From NCBI GenBank assembly GCA_021904315.1, contig CM038910.1:12462001-12526000 (forward strand): a DNA stretch of 64,000 bases, read 5' to 3'. The translations under genes were made by a program, and so were the position numbers. This document shows, piece after piece, positions 23,351-35,200 of the stretch; the first letter of the stretch is position 1, and every line of letters starts with the position of its first letter. The notes below the pieces were generated by a model. That model had not been told where the DNA came from. It did not search any database and worked only from the letters and a program-made list of their open reading frames with translations. Source of the stretch: Sphagnum magellanicum. Taxonomy: Eukaryota; Streptophyta; Sphagnopsida; Sphagnales; Sphagnaceae.

Positions 23351-25040
23351 TGAATTTGTTACTATGGACAGTTCTTTGTTGTCTATGAATGTGAACATTG
23401 CCTTTTTGAATTGAGTTACAATTGATCCAATCAAGATGATGCAAGGAAGTGGCAACATTGTTATAAAGTTGTAATGGGTCCTGAACAACATTGAATCAAG
23501 TTTTTAATTGTTCAACTCAATTATTGTCAGATTCAGTTTCCTAATATCATTTGAAAGTTCCAATTGTAGGAATTATTGTAATTCAAAACATTCCAACCTT
23601 GCCTTTGGAAGGAATTATTTCCTGTAGTGTTGTATTTAAATACAATTTTTCAAGAATCTCTAAGTTCCTTTTCCTGATGGATGTATACATGTCTAGAAGG
23701 AAATGTAAATTTCTTGATATCCCTTATTCAACTCATGGTTCTTTTCATGTGTATTATTCCTTGTCCTTATTTTTTAAAAGTAGTTTTCACCTTTCCTTCC
23801 TACATTATATTCTTGTTCATGAATTCTACCTACATTATATTCCTATTCCTGAATTCTAGGAGGACATTCTTATATGTTTCCTTTGTTACTAAGAAATGTT
23901 TCCTATTTGGTAAGGATTTGATTGAATTCATTGACAAACTGAAAAATTCAAGTTTGTATAATTAGGTGGACTATGACAACTGATCATCATGCTTGATTCT
24001 TGAATTTGTGTAATTTATATCCAAGTTGGACAACTCGTTTGTTGCATGAATTGTGGGTTTCTTTGTATTGGATTTAATTAAACTTTTTAGATGCAATTTA
24101 TAAAAGAACACATGGATTACAAGGTTGGGATGTGCACATTTGAAAAGTTGAAACCACTTTATGTCAAGCAATTAAACGAAAGGAACACATGGCTTGCAAA
24201 TGCCAAGTAAAAATAGTTGAGCTAAGGAATGGGTTCAATAACATGAGGATGACCTCAAGGGGGGTACACCAAAATCATTGTAATTGCAATTACGATATTT
24301 GTACCAATGTTAGCAAAAAGCTTTGTACAACAATTTTTTGTGTATTTTATGGCTTAATTTGGATATGTGGACATCAATATTGAGCCCTCCAAATGATATA
24401 ATCGAACATTAGTCACTTTGTTTAAAAGGGGATTGTGAAGGTTGTGGTGTAGATATGATCATTACTTTTTTTTTGTTCGACATTGTTTTGAATTATATTG
24501 CGTTCATTTGATTGGAAGAGCCATTTGGCCAAATGAACATCTTGTGTGGTTTGACATGTGTGCGAGGTAGTTCAAATCACATCAATTGAACTTGTTTTCA
24601 TGTGGCATGATGTGGACTAATTGATTATAACTTTAATAATTTATAATTTAACTAATATAATTAATTTTATTTTGACATATTCTTGTGATGTGTTGACTTT
24701 GTAGGTATCAATAAATAAATAAACCCCAAGGGGTACTTTTTCATGGGTGCTACAAGGTCCAAATTCTTTAAAATGTACCAAAATCTTGTCACACCATCAC
24801 CCTTTTCTATCTTTTTTACTTAGTCCTTTTTTACCTTGTAAATACACATTTATGGATGATTATGATAAAATCTAGAATTGTAATGGTCTAAAATATATAT
24901 AATCCTTTTAAAAAATTTGACAACTTTTGACTCATTGTTTTTATGGGGATCAAAATATAGGGTAAAAAAGGATTACATTAAAGACTAGGCCCTTTTCATC
25001 CTGTGGTACATCTTAAAGGATTTTCACCTTGCATGGTTTG
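23351..25040. other. Repeat-derived stretch without a credible gene
   Basis: Frames of 90-100 codons at 23,551-23,965 overlap in two registers and are hydrophobic without motifs, as expected of T-rich non-coding DNA. I see no RNA gene and no element boundaries. Confidence 0.35.
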
Positions 25041-25079
25041 GTCCTTTTTTAATTCATGACACAAAAAATGAGTCCACAA

Positions 25080-25640
25080 TGGATTTGGGGATGTATTAAA
25101 ACAAGAAATATGAAAGGAACAATTGAACATGGAATCAACAAAGCTTCAAAATGATATAAATGTTGTTGCATTTTACAAGAGGAAACAAAATGAAAAGCAT
25201 GTTGCATACCTTAAGGCTAGGCAAGAGGTTCACCAATATTACCAAATTTAATGAAACCAGAAGATGTGGATCATAGGGCACGTTGGGATTGTGAAATAAT
25301 ACCATGATCTTGATGTTAAAGGGGTAGGTAGATTACATAATTTTTGGGCTTACAAGACATTACAGATAGGAATAGGTCATTGGACATTTGAGGGGTTTGA
25401 ATTTTGAATTTTTATTGAGTTTTTTTTTTTTGTTCATATTGATGGTGACATGGGGATTACCCAAGGGAGAAAGTTTTTGGATTTTGACATTTGTAAAGAC
25501 ACTTCTAGAGTAAGAGTAGAAATGTAGGCTACTTTGTAGAAAATCTACAGATTCTGGTGTTGAATACCACAAGTTAGACTTTACATAAAACATGGATTTT
25601 ACTATATTTTTGTGGAGTTTTCAGTAAATAGGGAGAATAC
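25080..25640 (+). pseudogene. Copy E: second match to the copy A tail
   Basis: A Lys/Glu-rich remnant (about 25,100-25,270) is followed by a stretch that lines up with 2,230-2,560: a GTTAAAGGGGTAGGT word, a TTTGAATTTTGAATT block, GATGGTGACATGGGGATTAC, then a purine-rich run. Several stops break every frame. It supports a dispersed gene family with a conserved C-terminal part. Confidence 0.4.
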
Positions 25641-26039
25641 ATACTTCTCCATTGATTTCCATTTTCAATTTGATGTGTGAATCATTTGTGGTCTTTAATT
25701 TCATCAATACGAATTGTAATTCTATTTATAGTTTTTAACATTGTGTTTTGGATTACAAATTTTGGTTATCAAAGATAATTATGCATCTAATGTATATTGT
25801 TGAATTGGAGACGTGTGTGTGTTGTGTGCAGAGTGTGAATGATTGTATGTACATAATGCAAAATTGTTGTTATAGTAAGTGTGGAGTGGTTTTGGAAGAA
25901 TTAAATCCACATCTACCATTTGGCGACCATCTTTTGGTGAATTTTTCTCTTTTAAATTTGATAGGAACAAGAGGGTTTTATGCATTTTCCATTGTTTGCA
26001 TTGTAAATGAAGGTGTTTAAGAAAGTGGTTTAGTTTCAA

Positions 26040-27250
26040 TTCAAATTTGGAAAAGGTATGTTAGAAAGCACTAGAGGTCTAAGCAGTTGAAGTTGTGAGG
26101 ATAGTAGAGCAATTTACAAATTTTGAAAAAGAAAGGATTATGAAACAAGATGAATTAAATGGTGACTTGGAGTTTACAATGATAATTGGATTTGGAAGCA
26201 AATCATCAAGGTCTTGAAAAAAAAACAAAAAACAATCATGAAAATGGAAAAGAGTATGTGGGGATTACACAAACCCCATATTGGAATCTAATGTTAAATA
26301 GGCGAATTTTGAGAATAAAAGAAAGACTTTCAAGATGCAGGCCATTTTTACCACAAGAGGTGGTAAGGTGTGAAGTATGGATTGGTGGTCTTCAGAGAAG
26401 GCATAATTATAGACAATGATCTCCACACAGAAAAATGCAGTCAAATATTCACCTAAATGAATGGGTGCAATACATTCTTAGCTACAATCTATGGTTTAGA
26501 GTTGCAAAGATCAAGATAAAGCAAGGACTTTTGTAGTACCTAATCAACTATAAGAAATCTCAAATCCAAAATCAATGACCAACCAAGGAAAGTATGTTAC
26601 AGGAGGTATACAACCCAAGTTTGTCTCTAGATTATTATGAATTAGTGGAAGATTGGGAGGTGGAGAAAAACGCCAATATCAATGTGTTTAAGGAAAATAA
26701 GGAAAAATACTTAAGACCATTTGAGTATGTGGAGGCACAGGTGAATGTGTTGGATGAAGTACCACAGTCATACTCACATCAAAGAAATTCAAAGTTGGAT
26801 CAAACAAGGTGCATAACTAAAACTAAGGATTGTGAATTTGTGGATTCGGAGGCAGCCAGATTACTTTTTAAAGTATGTGCATTTTGTGAAGAAGAAGGAC
26901 ATGCAATCATGGATTGTCCTTTTGTGCATTTTCACATCAAAATAAGCATTGCTAGACATGTGGAGCTTCAAAATGTGGCAACAACATTAATGGATCAACC
27001 ATAGGAATAAGAACCAGGAATTCCTATAGTCCAGAACATATTGAAAAGCATGGAGTTGGGAGGCTAATTGGGACCACAAAATAGACAAATTAATCCTTCC
27101 GTTTAGTTTAGGAACAAAGTACCAAAGGTGTATTCACATCTTCATTCTGCACCACAATTGACACCAATGGATAACCAAAGAATGGGGAATTATCAAACTC
27201 AAGTCACCTCAACTTCACCAAGAATGTAAAAAGTGGCAATTGCTAAAATC
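26040..27250 (+). pseudogene. gag-like gene with CCHC zinc knuckle
   Basis: A 136-codon open frame at 26,594-27,004 contains CAFCEEEGHAIMDCP (26,876-26,920), a C-x2-C-x4-H-x4-C zinc knuckle as found in retroelement gag proteins. It is followed by FHIKISIARHVELQN. Upstream (about 26,040-26,420) is a Lys/Glu-rich segment with stops, and downstream (to about 27,230) is a Pro/Gln/Asn-rich segment with a few stops. The order, coiled or basic region then knuckle then flexible tail, is that of a gag protein. No protease or polymerase follows that I can recognise. It probably belongs to an LTR retrotransposon whose pol region is lost or unreadable. Confidence 0.6.
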
Positions 27251-27734
27251 CGAAAACAATTTTTTGGAATAAAGGTTGTTTGACCACTTCATTTTATAAT
27301 ACCAACCACATGAGTAGAAATTATTGTTGCACCCACCACAAATTTTGTAAGAAGTGGAGTACTAATTAGATCTATAGTTAATTTGGGTTGTGGATCAAGA
27401 GGGGTTTTGATGAGAAGGAATTTGAGGGGTGAATGCATGAATGAATGGACCAATGTGGTACAAAAAATGACCAAATCCAAAGTTCCAAACAGTAACTTTT
27501 CATGTGGGTTAAAATAAACTACATCAGTAATGGGTAAACAATATGGAGTTCCTAATTGGTCAGTTTTGGTGGCCATTTTAGATTAGAGCAATGGCACCAG
27601 TGTGACAAGCTTAAGGAAGGCATAGTTATACCTACATTTTGAGCTTTAGTTATCATCTCTGTCAATTCAATGATTATTTTGACCTGTAAATTTGCGTGAA
27701 AACTTGGTCCTTTCACATCTCTGACATCAACTCA

Positions 27735-27808
27735 CTGACCCCCTCACTACATGTAACATCAATTCCCTCACTACACGTAGCATCAATTCCCTCACTACAC
27801 ATAACATC
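27735..27808 (+). repeat. 24-bp tandem repeat, three units
   Basis: CTCACTACATGTAACATCAA then TTCC is followed by two further units with one to three changes (CACGTAGC and CACATAAC in the centre). It lies directly upstream of the ATG at 27,812. The third unit stops at CATCAA. Confidence 0.8.
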
Positions 27809-27811
27809 AAC

Positions 27812-28330
27812 ATGTCTCAGAACACATGTAATCTAGGGAGTGTAAAAAAAAATCGTAAGGTGAACATGGAGGGAATGAAGGTGAAAATAAAGGGAGTTAC
27901 ATCAGCATATGTAAAACCATTGTATGGGAAAGTTCTTGAGATCATTTTTAATCATAAAACTTTAATTAATCGTGCTCAGATTGCGAAGGTGTATGACCTT
28001 TACAACAAAGGCCTTTGCCCTAAACTTCTTGAAATAGGTCAATTTGACAAAGTTGTTGGTGAAGGTATTGAAAAAATAGAGTTTGATAAAAACCCACATT
28101 GACAAAATTCCCATCAAAAATGTCAAAAAGGATTGCTTCCCGACATGGAAGCAGCAATATGAAGATCACAATGAAATGGGGCAATAGGTGTAATGGGGAA
28201 CTAATGGGGCATTACATAAAATGTAAAGCCTGTTGGGAACGTTTGCAAACTTTACAAAAATGTAATGCCCACTATTCCTCCTATGCAAGCAAATATTTGT
28301 TTTGTAACATGACATCCAACTAGGCTACAC
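27812..28330 (+). pseudogene. Decayed gene of unknown family
   Basis: A 96-codon open frame (27,812-28,102) reads KVKIKGVTSAYVKPLYGKVL and IIFNHKTLINRAQIAKVYDL. It is followed in another register (28,099-28,323) by CxxC-type cysteines (IKCKACWERLQTLQKC). The second part looks cysteine-rich as in the RING-like copies C and D, so it may be another relative. That is inference, not an alignment. No enzyme motif is visible. Confidence 0.35.
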
Positions 28331-28639
28331 TAGGGAAATCCCATGACATCTTTACATGTAATTAACATCTTTCCATTTCATACTAGAAAGTGAACCCACC
28401 AAGCCCCATTATGGCTTTTAGCATGCCCATAAGCTCACCCAAGGAACTTGCCTACATGTTTGCTAGAAGTTGGAATGGGCCGTAGTTAGCACACTCTTAC
28501 ATTAAAGGCATGATATATTGACAAAACATGTGTCTAAAATTCAATCCTAAACCATTCATTTGTTGGCTGTGATATCACATTCATCTCACATTCCCTTAAT
28601 CCATGTTGGTCCTAATAGTATGCACAAGTTAATAAGGTA

Positions 28640-29330
28640 GAATGAAAAAGTTCATAAGGTGTATAGAGTTTTCTTTAAAGTCCATATTCTCCCTTTTTTG
28701 TTTCATTAGTCAAAGAATCTTCCATTTGTTGCCCATGACCCTTCTCACATTCCTACAATCCATTTACAGTCCTTACAATCCATCATCAATCCCTTGTAGT
28801 TTAGAGAGTCATGCATTTGGTGCACATATCCTTTTAGCTTCATGCATTCCATTTATAATCCCTACAATCCATGCTTAGTCCATAGCTACAATCTATTAGC
28901 TATATAGTCAGCCCATGACCCCTCTTAAATTTTTGTGGTCCATCTATAGTCCCTACAGTCCATAGAGTCATTCCTTTGTTGCTCATGACCCCTCTTAGAT
29001 TTTTGTAGTCCATCTACAGTCCTTAAAATCCATCCTAAGTCATTTGGATTGATTTAGATTCATGTACTCCATCTATAATCCCTATAGTCCATCCTAAGTC
29101 CTTTGCTACAATCCATTAATGCTTTTTTAGTCCATAAAATCATCCCTTGTTACCCATGATCCTTTTCACATCCCTTAGTCCATGTGTAGTCCATTGCCAA
29201 TCCCTAAAGTCATTATAAAAGAATTTAGAATGCCATTTAGGACATTTGATTACTTCTAGTATACTGATCCCTCTTTAAGTCCTTTTGTTCCATATTGTAT
29301 GGCCTTTTAGTCCATACTGTCCCATTTGTT
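28640..29330 (+). repeat. Degenerate tandem region rich in AGTCC/AATCC words
   Basis: Phrases such as CCCATGACCC, TTTTTGTAGTCCATCTACAG, CCTTAAAATCCATCCTAAGT and variants recur every 60-130 bases with many changes. The 78-codon frame inside is a by-product. This is probably an old minisatellite or repeated LTR-like sequence. Confidence 0.6.
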
Positions 29331-29339
29331 GGAACATAG

Positions 29340-32300
29340 TCATAACCTAGGATGAACATTAGTGTTTGGGGTGGTCATTTCAAGTCACCAAGAGTTCATT
29401 AGTTCTAATAGACCTCACATGGATTTATGTAATTATGTTTTTGTAGATCCTCTTTGCACCTCCATCTCATTTTTTATAGCTAAACTTGGAAAGCACTTTA
29501 TTTCTAAACCATTTGGACCTCACACAATGAGTCCATCAGTTGGGAGCATCAAAGTCCTCCAAAAGAAAACCCATTAATTGCAAACAGTCCACAAGAGGTA
29601 ACATCACCAAATAACAAGCCTCAAGTATGTGTTATGGCAACAAAGGAAAATATCCAAGAACTTGAAGTTGATGCATCTCCATCTCGGACCCATAAGAGAG
29701 AAATAAAAGACATTGGACATGCATTTTAAGGGTATGCCACTGGATGGCAAGATGGAACATGCCACACCTTTGTTGTCTGAAAAACTTGATGGAAAAAATG
29801 TTATTGTTCCACATTGTGGCCTTGGTAAGGTTAGAAATTTTGAATCTATGAACTAGATGAGCAAACTATAGAATCTCTAGCAAAGCAATTTAAAAAAACC
29901 AAAGATCCATGTTGCTAAAAGGGTTTCTAGAGCTACAACCATAAGATTTGCAATGGTAAAGACTCATGTGAAAGGCAAGTAGCATGTTCATTGAAGAGGT
30001 AATTTTGCTTTACAATTTTATGCATGTCAATTTCCATTAGATTCCTAGTGTTTTCTCTCTTTCTTTCTCTACTTGGATGTGAGATTACAACATGGATTGG
30101 ATTTGAATAGTAAGGTATAATTATGGTGATTGTTAAGCTTATGGTCATATTTTGTTGCACATGAAACACCATTTTGTGTGTATAGATAAGGAGATACAAA
30201 TTGTCATTGACAATTTGCATTTGTGCTTTACTATAAAAGGCCCATGTTTTGAGTGGTAACCATATGTGGTTATGTCAAGTTTTGATGAGGCAAGAATGAT
30301 CTTCCTTGGAGGTAAAAAAATCTAGAAAAGTAAGTTCCAATTTTGTGGTTGTCATGCACTGAAACTACTCAATGCCACAAAAGATTGAAATCCATATCTT
30401 GTAAGAGGTGGGAATTTAGAAAAAGATTTTAGAGTTGTTGAAAAGTAAACAAGAACATAACCACAAAGTTTTGTTTCTATCAATGGTGCAAAGTTGGAAA
30501 TGTTTTTGAATGAATGAACATTGATTGAAGACCCATATTGTTGTTAGGTTGAGTATTGAACCTCGCAAAGAGAGGATGCTTTGATTTGAATTAACACTTG
30601 GCTTGTCAAATTATGTATTATAAGCGAAAAAAATTTGAAATATGTTATTGGACCATGCATGTTGTGGGAGATCATCAAAAGACTTTTTGGATGTATTAAA
30701 ATGAAGATGACCAGACATGGATTCTATTTCTATAAGTGGTGCAAAGTTGTTTCGTTGTTTTGGGTTGCAAATGTCTTTAGCCAAAATCATATTAGACCCT
30801 AGGAAGGGGGGCATACATGATTTTTGTGAAGCACTCAATTTTAAGAATAATTTCCATATCAGCTTCAATCAAGTGAGTAGTGGCAACTCATGACACAACA
30901 TGTAAAACCTTAGAAGGAAAAAATGAAGATGATTACATGTATTGAATTACTTTTTTAGTGGTGTAGATTTGTCAAATTATTTTGAGTTACACTTGTCTTC
31001 ATTATCAACATGAGACCCTAGAATCCAAGGTGCTTTAGTTTGTTGCTCAAGGTACTAGGCTTGTAAACATTTGGATGAACAAGAATAGGGATTAAGCTTG
31101 ATGCCTTTGTTAGGTATGTTGTGGAAATTAATTAGGAGAATTGTTGAACTTGTCATAGTGTAGATGACCACATTGAATTTTTATTTTAGTGAATCACATG
31201 TAGTGTTAGAGGTGTTTTGAGTTTCATTATGTTTTCAATCTACCTAGCTAGGATTAAACCTTAGGATGCATACCTTTGAGTTTTTGAGGCATTAAGTTTT
31301 TCATTGTAAATAAATTAGATTTGCATATTTGTCATCAATACAAGGTAATTCAAGAGGTCATTACAGAGATGTTGAAAGGCAAGATTGAAAGACATGTCTA
31401 TTTCCACTTCGTTTATTTGGGAAAAAGTTACAATTAAAAATTTTAATGTAATATTCCAAATACAATTTATTATAGATCTTTGGAATGTCATGTCATTGTA
31501 TAAATTATTTACTATTGATCAAAATTGAATGAATCACATAATGTACATTTTCAAAACCATGTGAATTTTTTTTTGACCAAAAAAAACTTGTTATAAATCT
31601 TCAGAGTTCATATTAGTTTTCCAATGTGTTCCTTCTTGACATAAATTGGAAGAAAAACTTAATAATTTTTTTCATAATTATGGTAATGTCCATTTCCTTT
31701 ATTATTGATACACATTAAAAAAAGACTCAATGTAGATATTCAAAACCATGTTAGTGTAATTTTGCAAGCCAACCAGGATGGGTGGAAGGTAGAGCAATTC
31801 TCTACTTAACAAATTATACACAACTTAAATTGAGAAATTTTATGACTATACTCTTGCCTCAATAACAAATTTTTACATCTAAAATTGCATTATACCAAAT
31901 GATCCTCAATAATTTCAAACAAAAACTCATACACAAAATTTGAAAGTAATATGTTGTTTATTTTTTGGCCAATGTGATGCAACTTTACTCCTAAACTATT
32001 ACAATACAAATTGTAGATATGTTTTAAAAGATATTATGCTTCTAAAACTAAAGAAACTAGAATATACCTTTTGTAATCTTATAAGTTTGCATGTTCAAAA
32101 CATTAGCATGCGGTTGTTGGAGTTTATAAAGGCTTTATGGGGAAATGTTTTTCAAAATAGAAAATGGTTAAGGCTTTTACCCGATGCAAAGTAACACAGA
32201 TAAATTTTATGTGTTGTAAACTAGACATTGCATTAGCTTGAAAAGTTTGATTTGCATTGATGCAACTGCCACACCTAAGCATATTCGAAAGCTTATGAAT

Positions 32301-32390
32301 GTGGATGGGTTCATCAATGATGAAATAAAGAGCCATTTGCCAGAACTATGTTGATACAGACCAAATTGTAACAACAATTCAACATTCTTA
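29340..32390. other. Repeat-derived stretch without a credible gene
   Basis: A Lys/Arg/Ser-rich decayed frame is readable near 29,640-29,990 on the plus strand, with stops and no motif. The rest holds only short frames and AT-rich DNA. I see no RNA gene or clear element ends. Confidence 0.35.
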
Positions 32391-32399
32391 GTGTAGTTT

Positions 32400-35200
32400 A
32401 CATTTTGAGAAAACAAAGGTTTTTGCAACTAGGCTTACAACTAGGTTTTGGAGTTGCATTATACACTTGCAACTCCATGTATTTATACATCTTGAGTGTT
32501 AATGGACAAGTTGCAACAGTTGCAAAAGTTGTATCGAACACCCTTATTTCATATACAATACTATATATGGGTGCATCCATAGTAAAATGAACCACACCCA
32601 ACTCCTTTTTTCCTTTTAAAAGGGCAAGGACTTGAAATTGGAAATTGAAATGGCATGTAACCATTGCACAAAATTTATGGTTTAATCAAATATTTGGCTT
32701 TTATAATATATTTTTATAATAAAATTTAATTTCTTTGAAATTTACAACTTATCTTTATATTTTTCCAAGAGTTATTGGAGAGAAAATTGTAGATTCTAAA
32801 TTTTATAATTTATTTATATATCAATTCCAATGATGATTTGAAACCATGTAAAGTATAATAATTATTCAATCTACATGAATATGAAATTTTTCCAAACAAA
32901 TCTAGATTAATTTTGGTCATTCTTATGTGACTTACTTAAGACTTCAAAATTGGTTACAAGTGCTTAAATGGTCTTTTTTCACTTTCAAATGTTGATATAA
33001 TTGACTCATATTTTTATATGTCATTATTGAATGTATATTACATCACATTATGTGAATTACATGAAAAAAATTTAATCGTAAGTGAAGTTAAAAATTGACA
33101 AGTGTGTTATTCAAGAGTGGTTACACTTGAAATGGTTCATTATATTGTAGGCTTACCCATATATGATGCAACTCTCATGCAACTATGTGCAATTTCTTTG
33201 CATCTAATGTCCACATCAAATTCCCTATGAATGAACGAAATGTCAGCTTAGTTTTTTCATCTGTTTGTTGATGGATGGTCTTTGTTAATACCATTTGAAA
33301 CTTACTTACAACTCTTATACAACTAGTCTGACGAATAAAGTCTTTAATTACTTCATTCATCCATTTGATGGATGGATTCAGATATTGTCCTTTGCCACTA
33401 ACTTACAACTAAGAATAAAATGAACTCTTAAAGACTTGGTGACCAATTTGCAACTATTTTACAACTAGTATGTACATAATGTTTAGTACTATTTTGCAAC
33501 TAAGTTCTTGGTAGCAACCATCTAGTTTAGTTCTATCAAAGTTGTTTCAATAAAACATTACAACTCAATAACAACTATAAGCTAATTAGTAGAGACAAGG
33601 TGGTGCAACTCAATGGCCACTTAGTAGTAACTCATGGAAAGCATTATGATTTAGTACTAGTTGACAATTACTCAGGAACTGTGTTACTTATAAAGAGCTA
33701 CTCAAAGAGCACTACTTTATAACTACATTTGCCACCTCCAGACACTATTTATGAGTGGTATTTTATCCAATGTAGTTGTATGATAGTGGAAATGTATTGA
33801 TCAGCATGCATGTGGCAACTTATATGTTGTCTATGTGTAACTCTTTTGTAACTAAGTTACAACCACCAAATACTGCTTTGCAACTAAAATGCTTAGCTTT
33901 AGTACTATTGTGTAATTAAACTACCATTGTGGTAGATATGTATATGCAACTAGGTATTCAACCACAATTAGTTCCCTATCATATTATAGTGGATTTGAAT
34001 TCTATGTTACAACTAGTTAGTAACCGGTGTGTACATGGATGAAAGCATGAAATAAGGAGCTAGTTGTGCCAATGATAAAGTCCTTTCCAAGGATTGCATT
34101 TTCCAAGTGGCAATTTTCTATTGGTTTATATTGCAATTTTCACATAGGTTTTCAAACTGAATATCAAATTTGAGGCCAAATATAACATAAAACAAGATAA
34201 AAACTCAATTTTTTTGCAACAAGCCTTAGATTATAGTCAAATTTATAACTTTACTTTGAGCCATGATTACAAATTCAAAACGATAATAATGTTTAACAAT
34301 GTTTAAGTATCAAAATCTAAAAGCATATATGTATTTTTATTTTTTGAATGTTTTGAACACATGGATCCTTTCTTATGGAGTATATTAAAGTTCACAAAAA
34401 AATTGAAATGATTTGGTGAACATTTGATAAGGGAAAAAGACTTTGAAACAAAAAAAACCATGTGTCCACATGCTTTCCTTGAATGATTTAAATATATAAA
34501 AAGACTCTTGAAACATGGTGAATTTTCATGAAAATTTTGTAGTTTCAACCTTGAAAGTATAAGAATTTATTTCAAAATTTTAATGAATTTTTTATATATA
34601 TAATGTTCCCATGTTGATTTTCCAAAAATTCGAAAAATAGTTTTTAAAGACTGTCCACACACTTTATGGCTCTTTATTACATGCTTTCACCCACATGTAA
34701 CAGAAATATGCATGCAACTAAATGGCAACTAAGAAACAATTGTGTTGTTTCTTTTTTTCCACTAATAAATGCGTAGGTTCCCATAGTTGGATACTGTTTT
34801 GGAATTGTTCATGGGTCAAATGTAGTTGTAGATCAATAGATTTAACTAATTATTTGCTACTATGTTGCAACATAGTGATAATTCATTCAATGAACTCTTG
34901 TAACTAAATGGCAACTAAAGGTCAACTTGTTGGGACTTTTTAATCATTACATTATAACTATTAAAGCATGTTTGGACATTGTTTTGTAACTATGCATTTG
35001 GTTATTTGCTACAATGAAATTGTATTATAGTTGTCTTCAATAGTTAATTGCAACTACATGGCAACTAACAAAAAACTTAAATTAAACCCCTTGCACACAA
35101 AATAAATGCCTAGCCAGTCTATTTCCACACCCCTATGGAACCTATACAGGGCAATTTCTACATGCAACTTATACAATCTAATATTGTTATATAATTATGT
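32400..35200. repeat. Zone dense in TGCAACTA-type words
   Basis: By eye about twenty copies of (T/G)GCAACTA or ACAACTA occur, especially at 32,420-32,530, 33,400-34,010 and 34,700-35,170. The same word fills the 133-bp CACTA MITE at 21.4 kb and the ends of the element at 35.7-40.5 kb. Subterminal short repeats of this kind are typical of CACTA transposons. I could not find a CACTA terminus bounding this zone, so it may be a subterminal region cut off from its ends. No gene is present. Confidence 0.5.

Noticed and set aside
28640-29330. CRISPR-like spacing of repeats
   Set aside because: The units vary in length and sequence and there are no uniform spacers; the DNA is plant nuclear.
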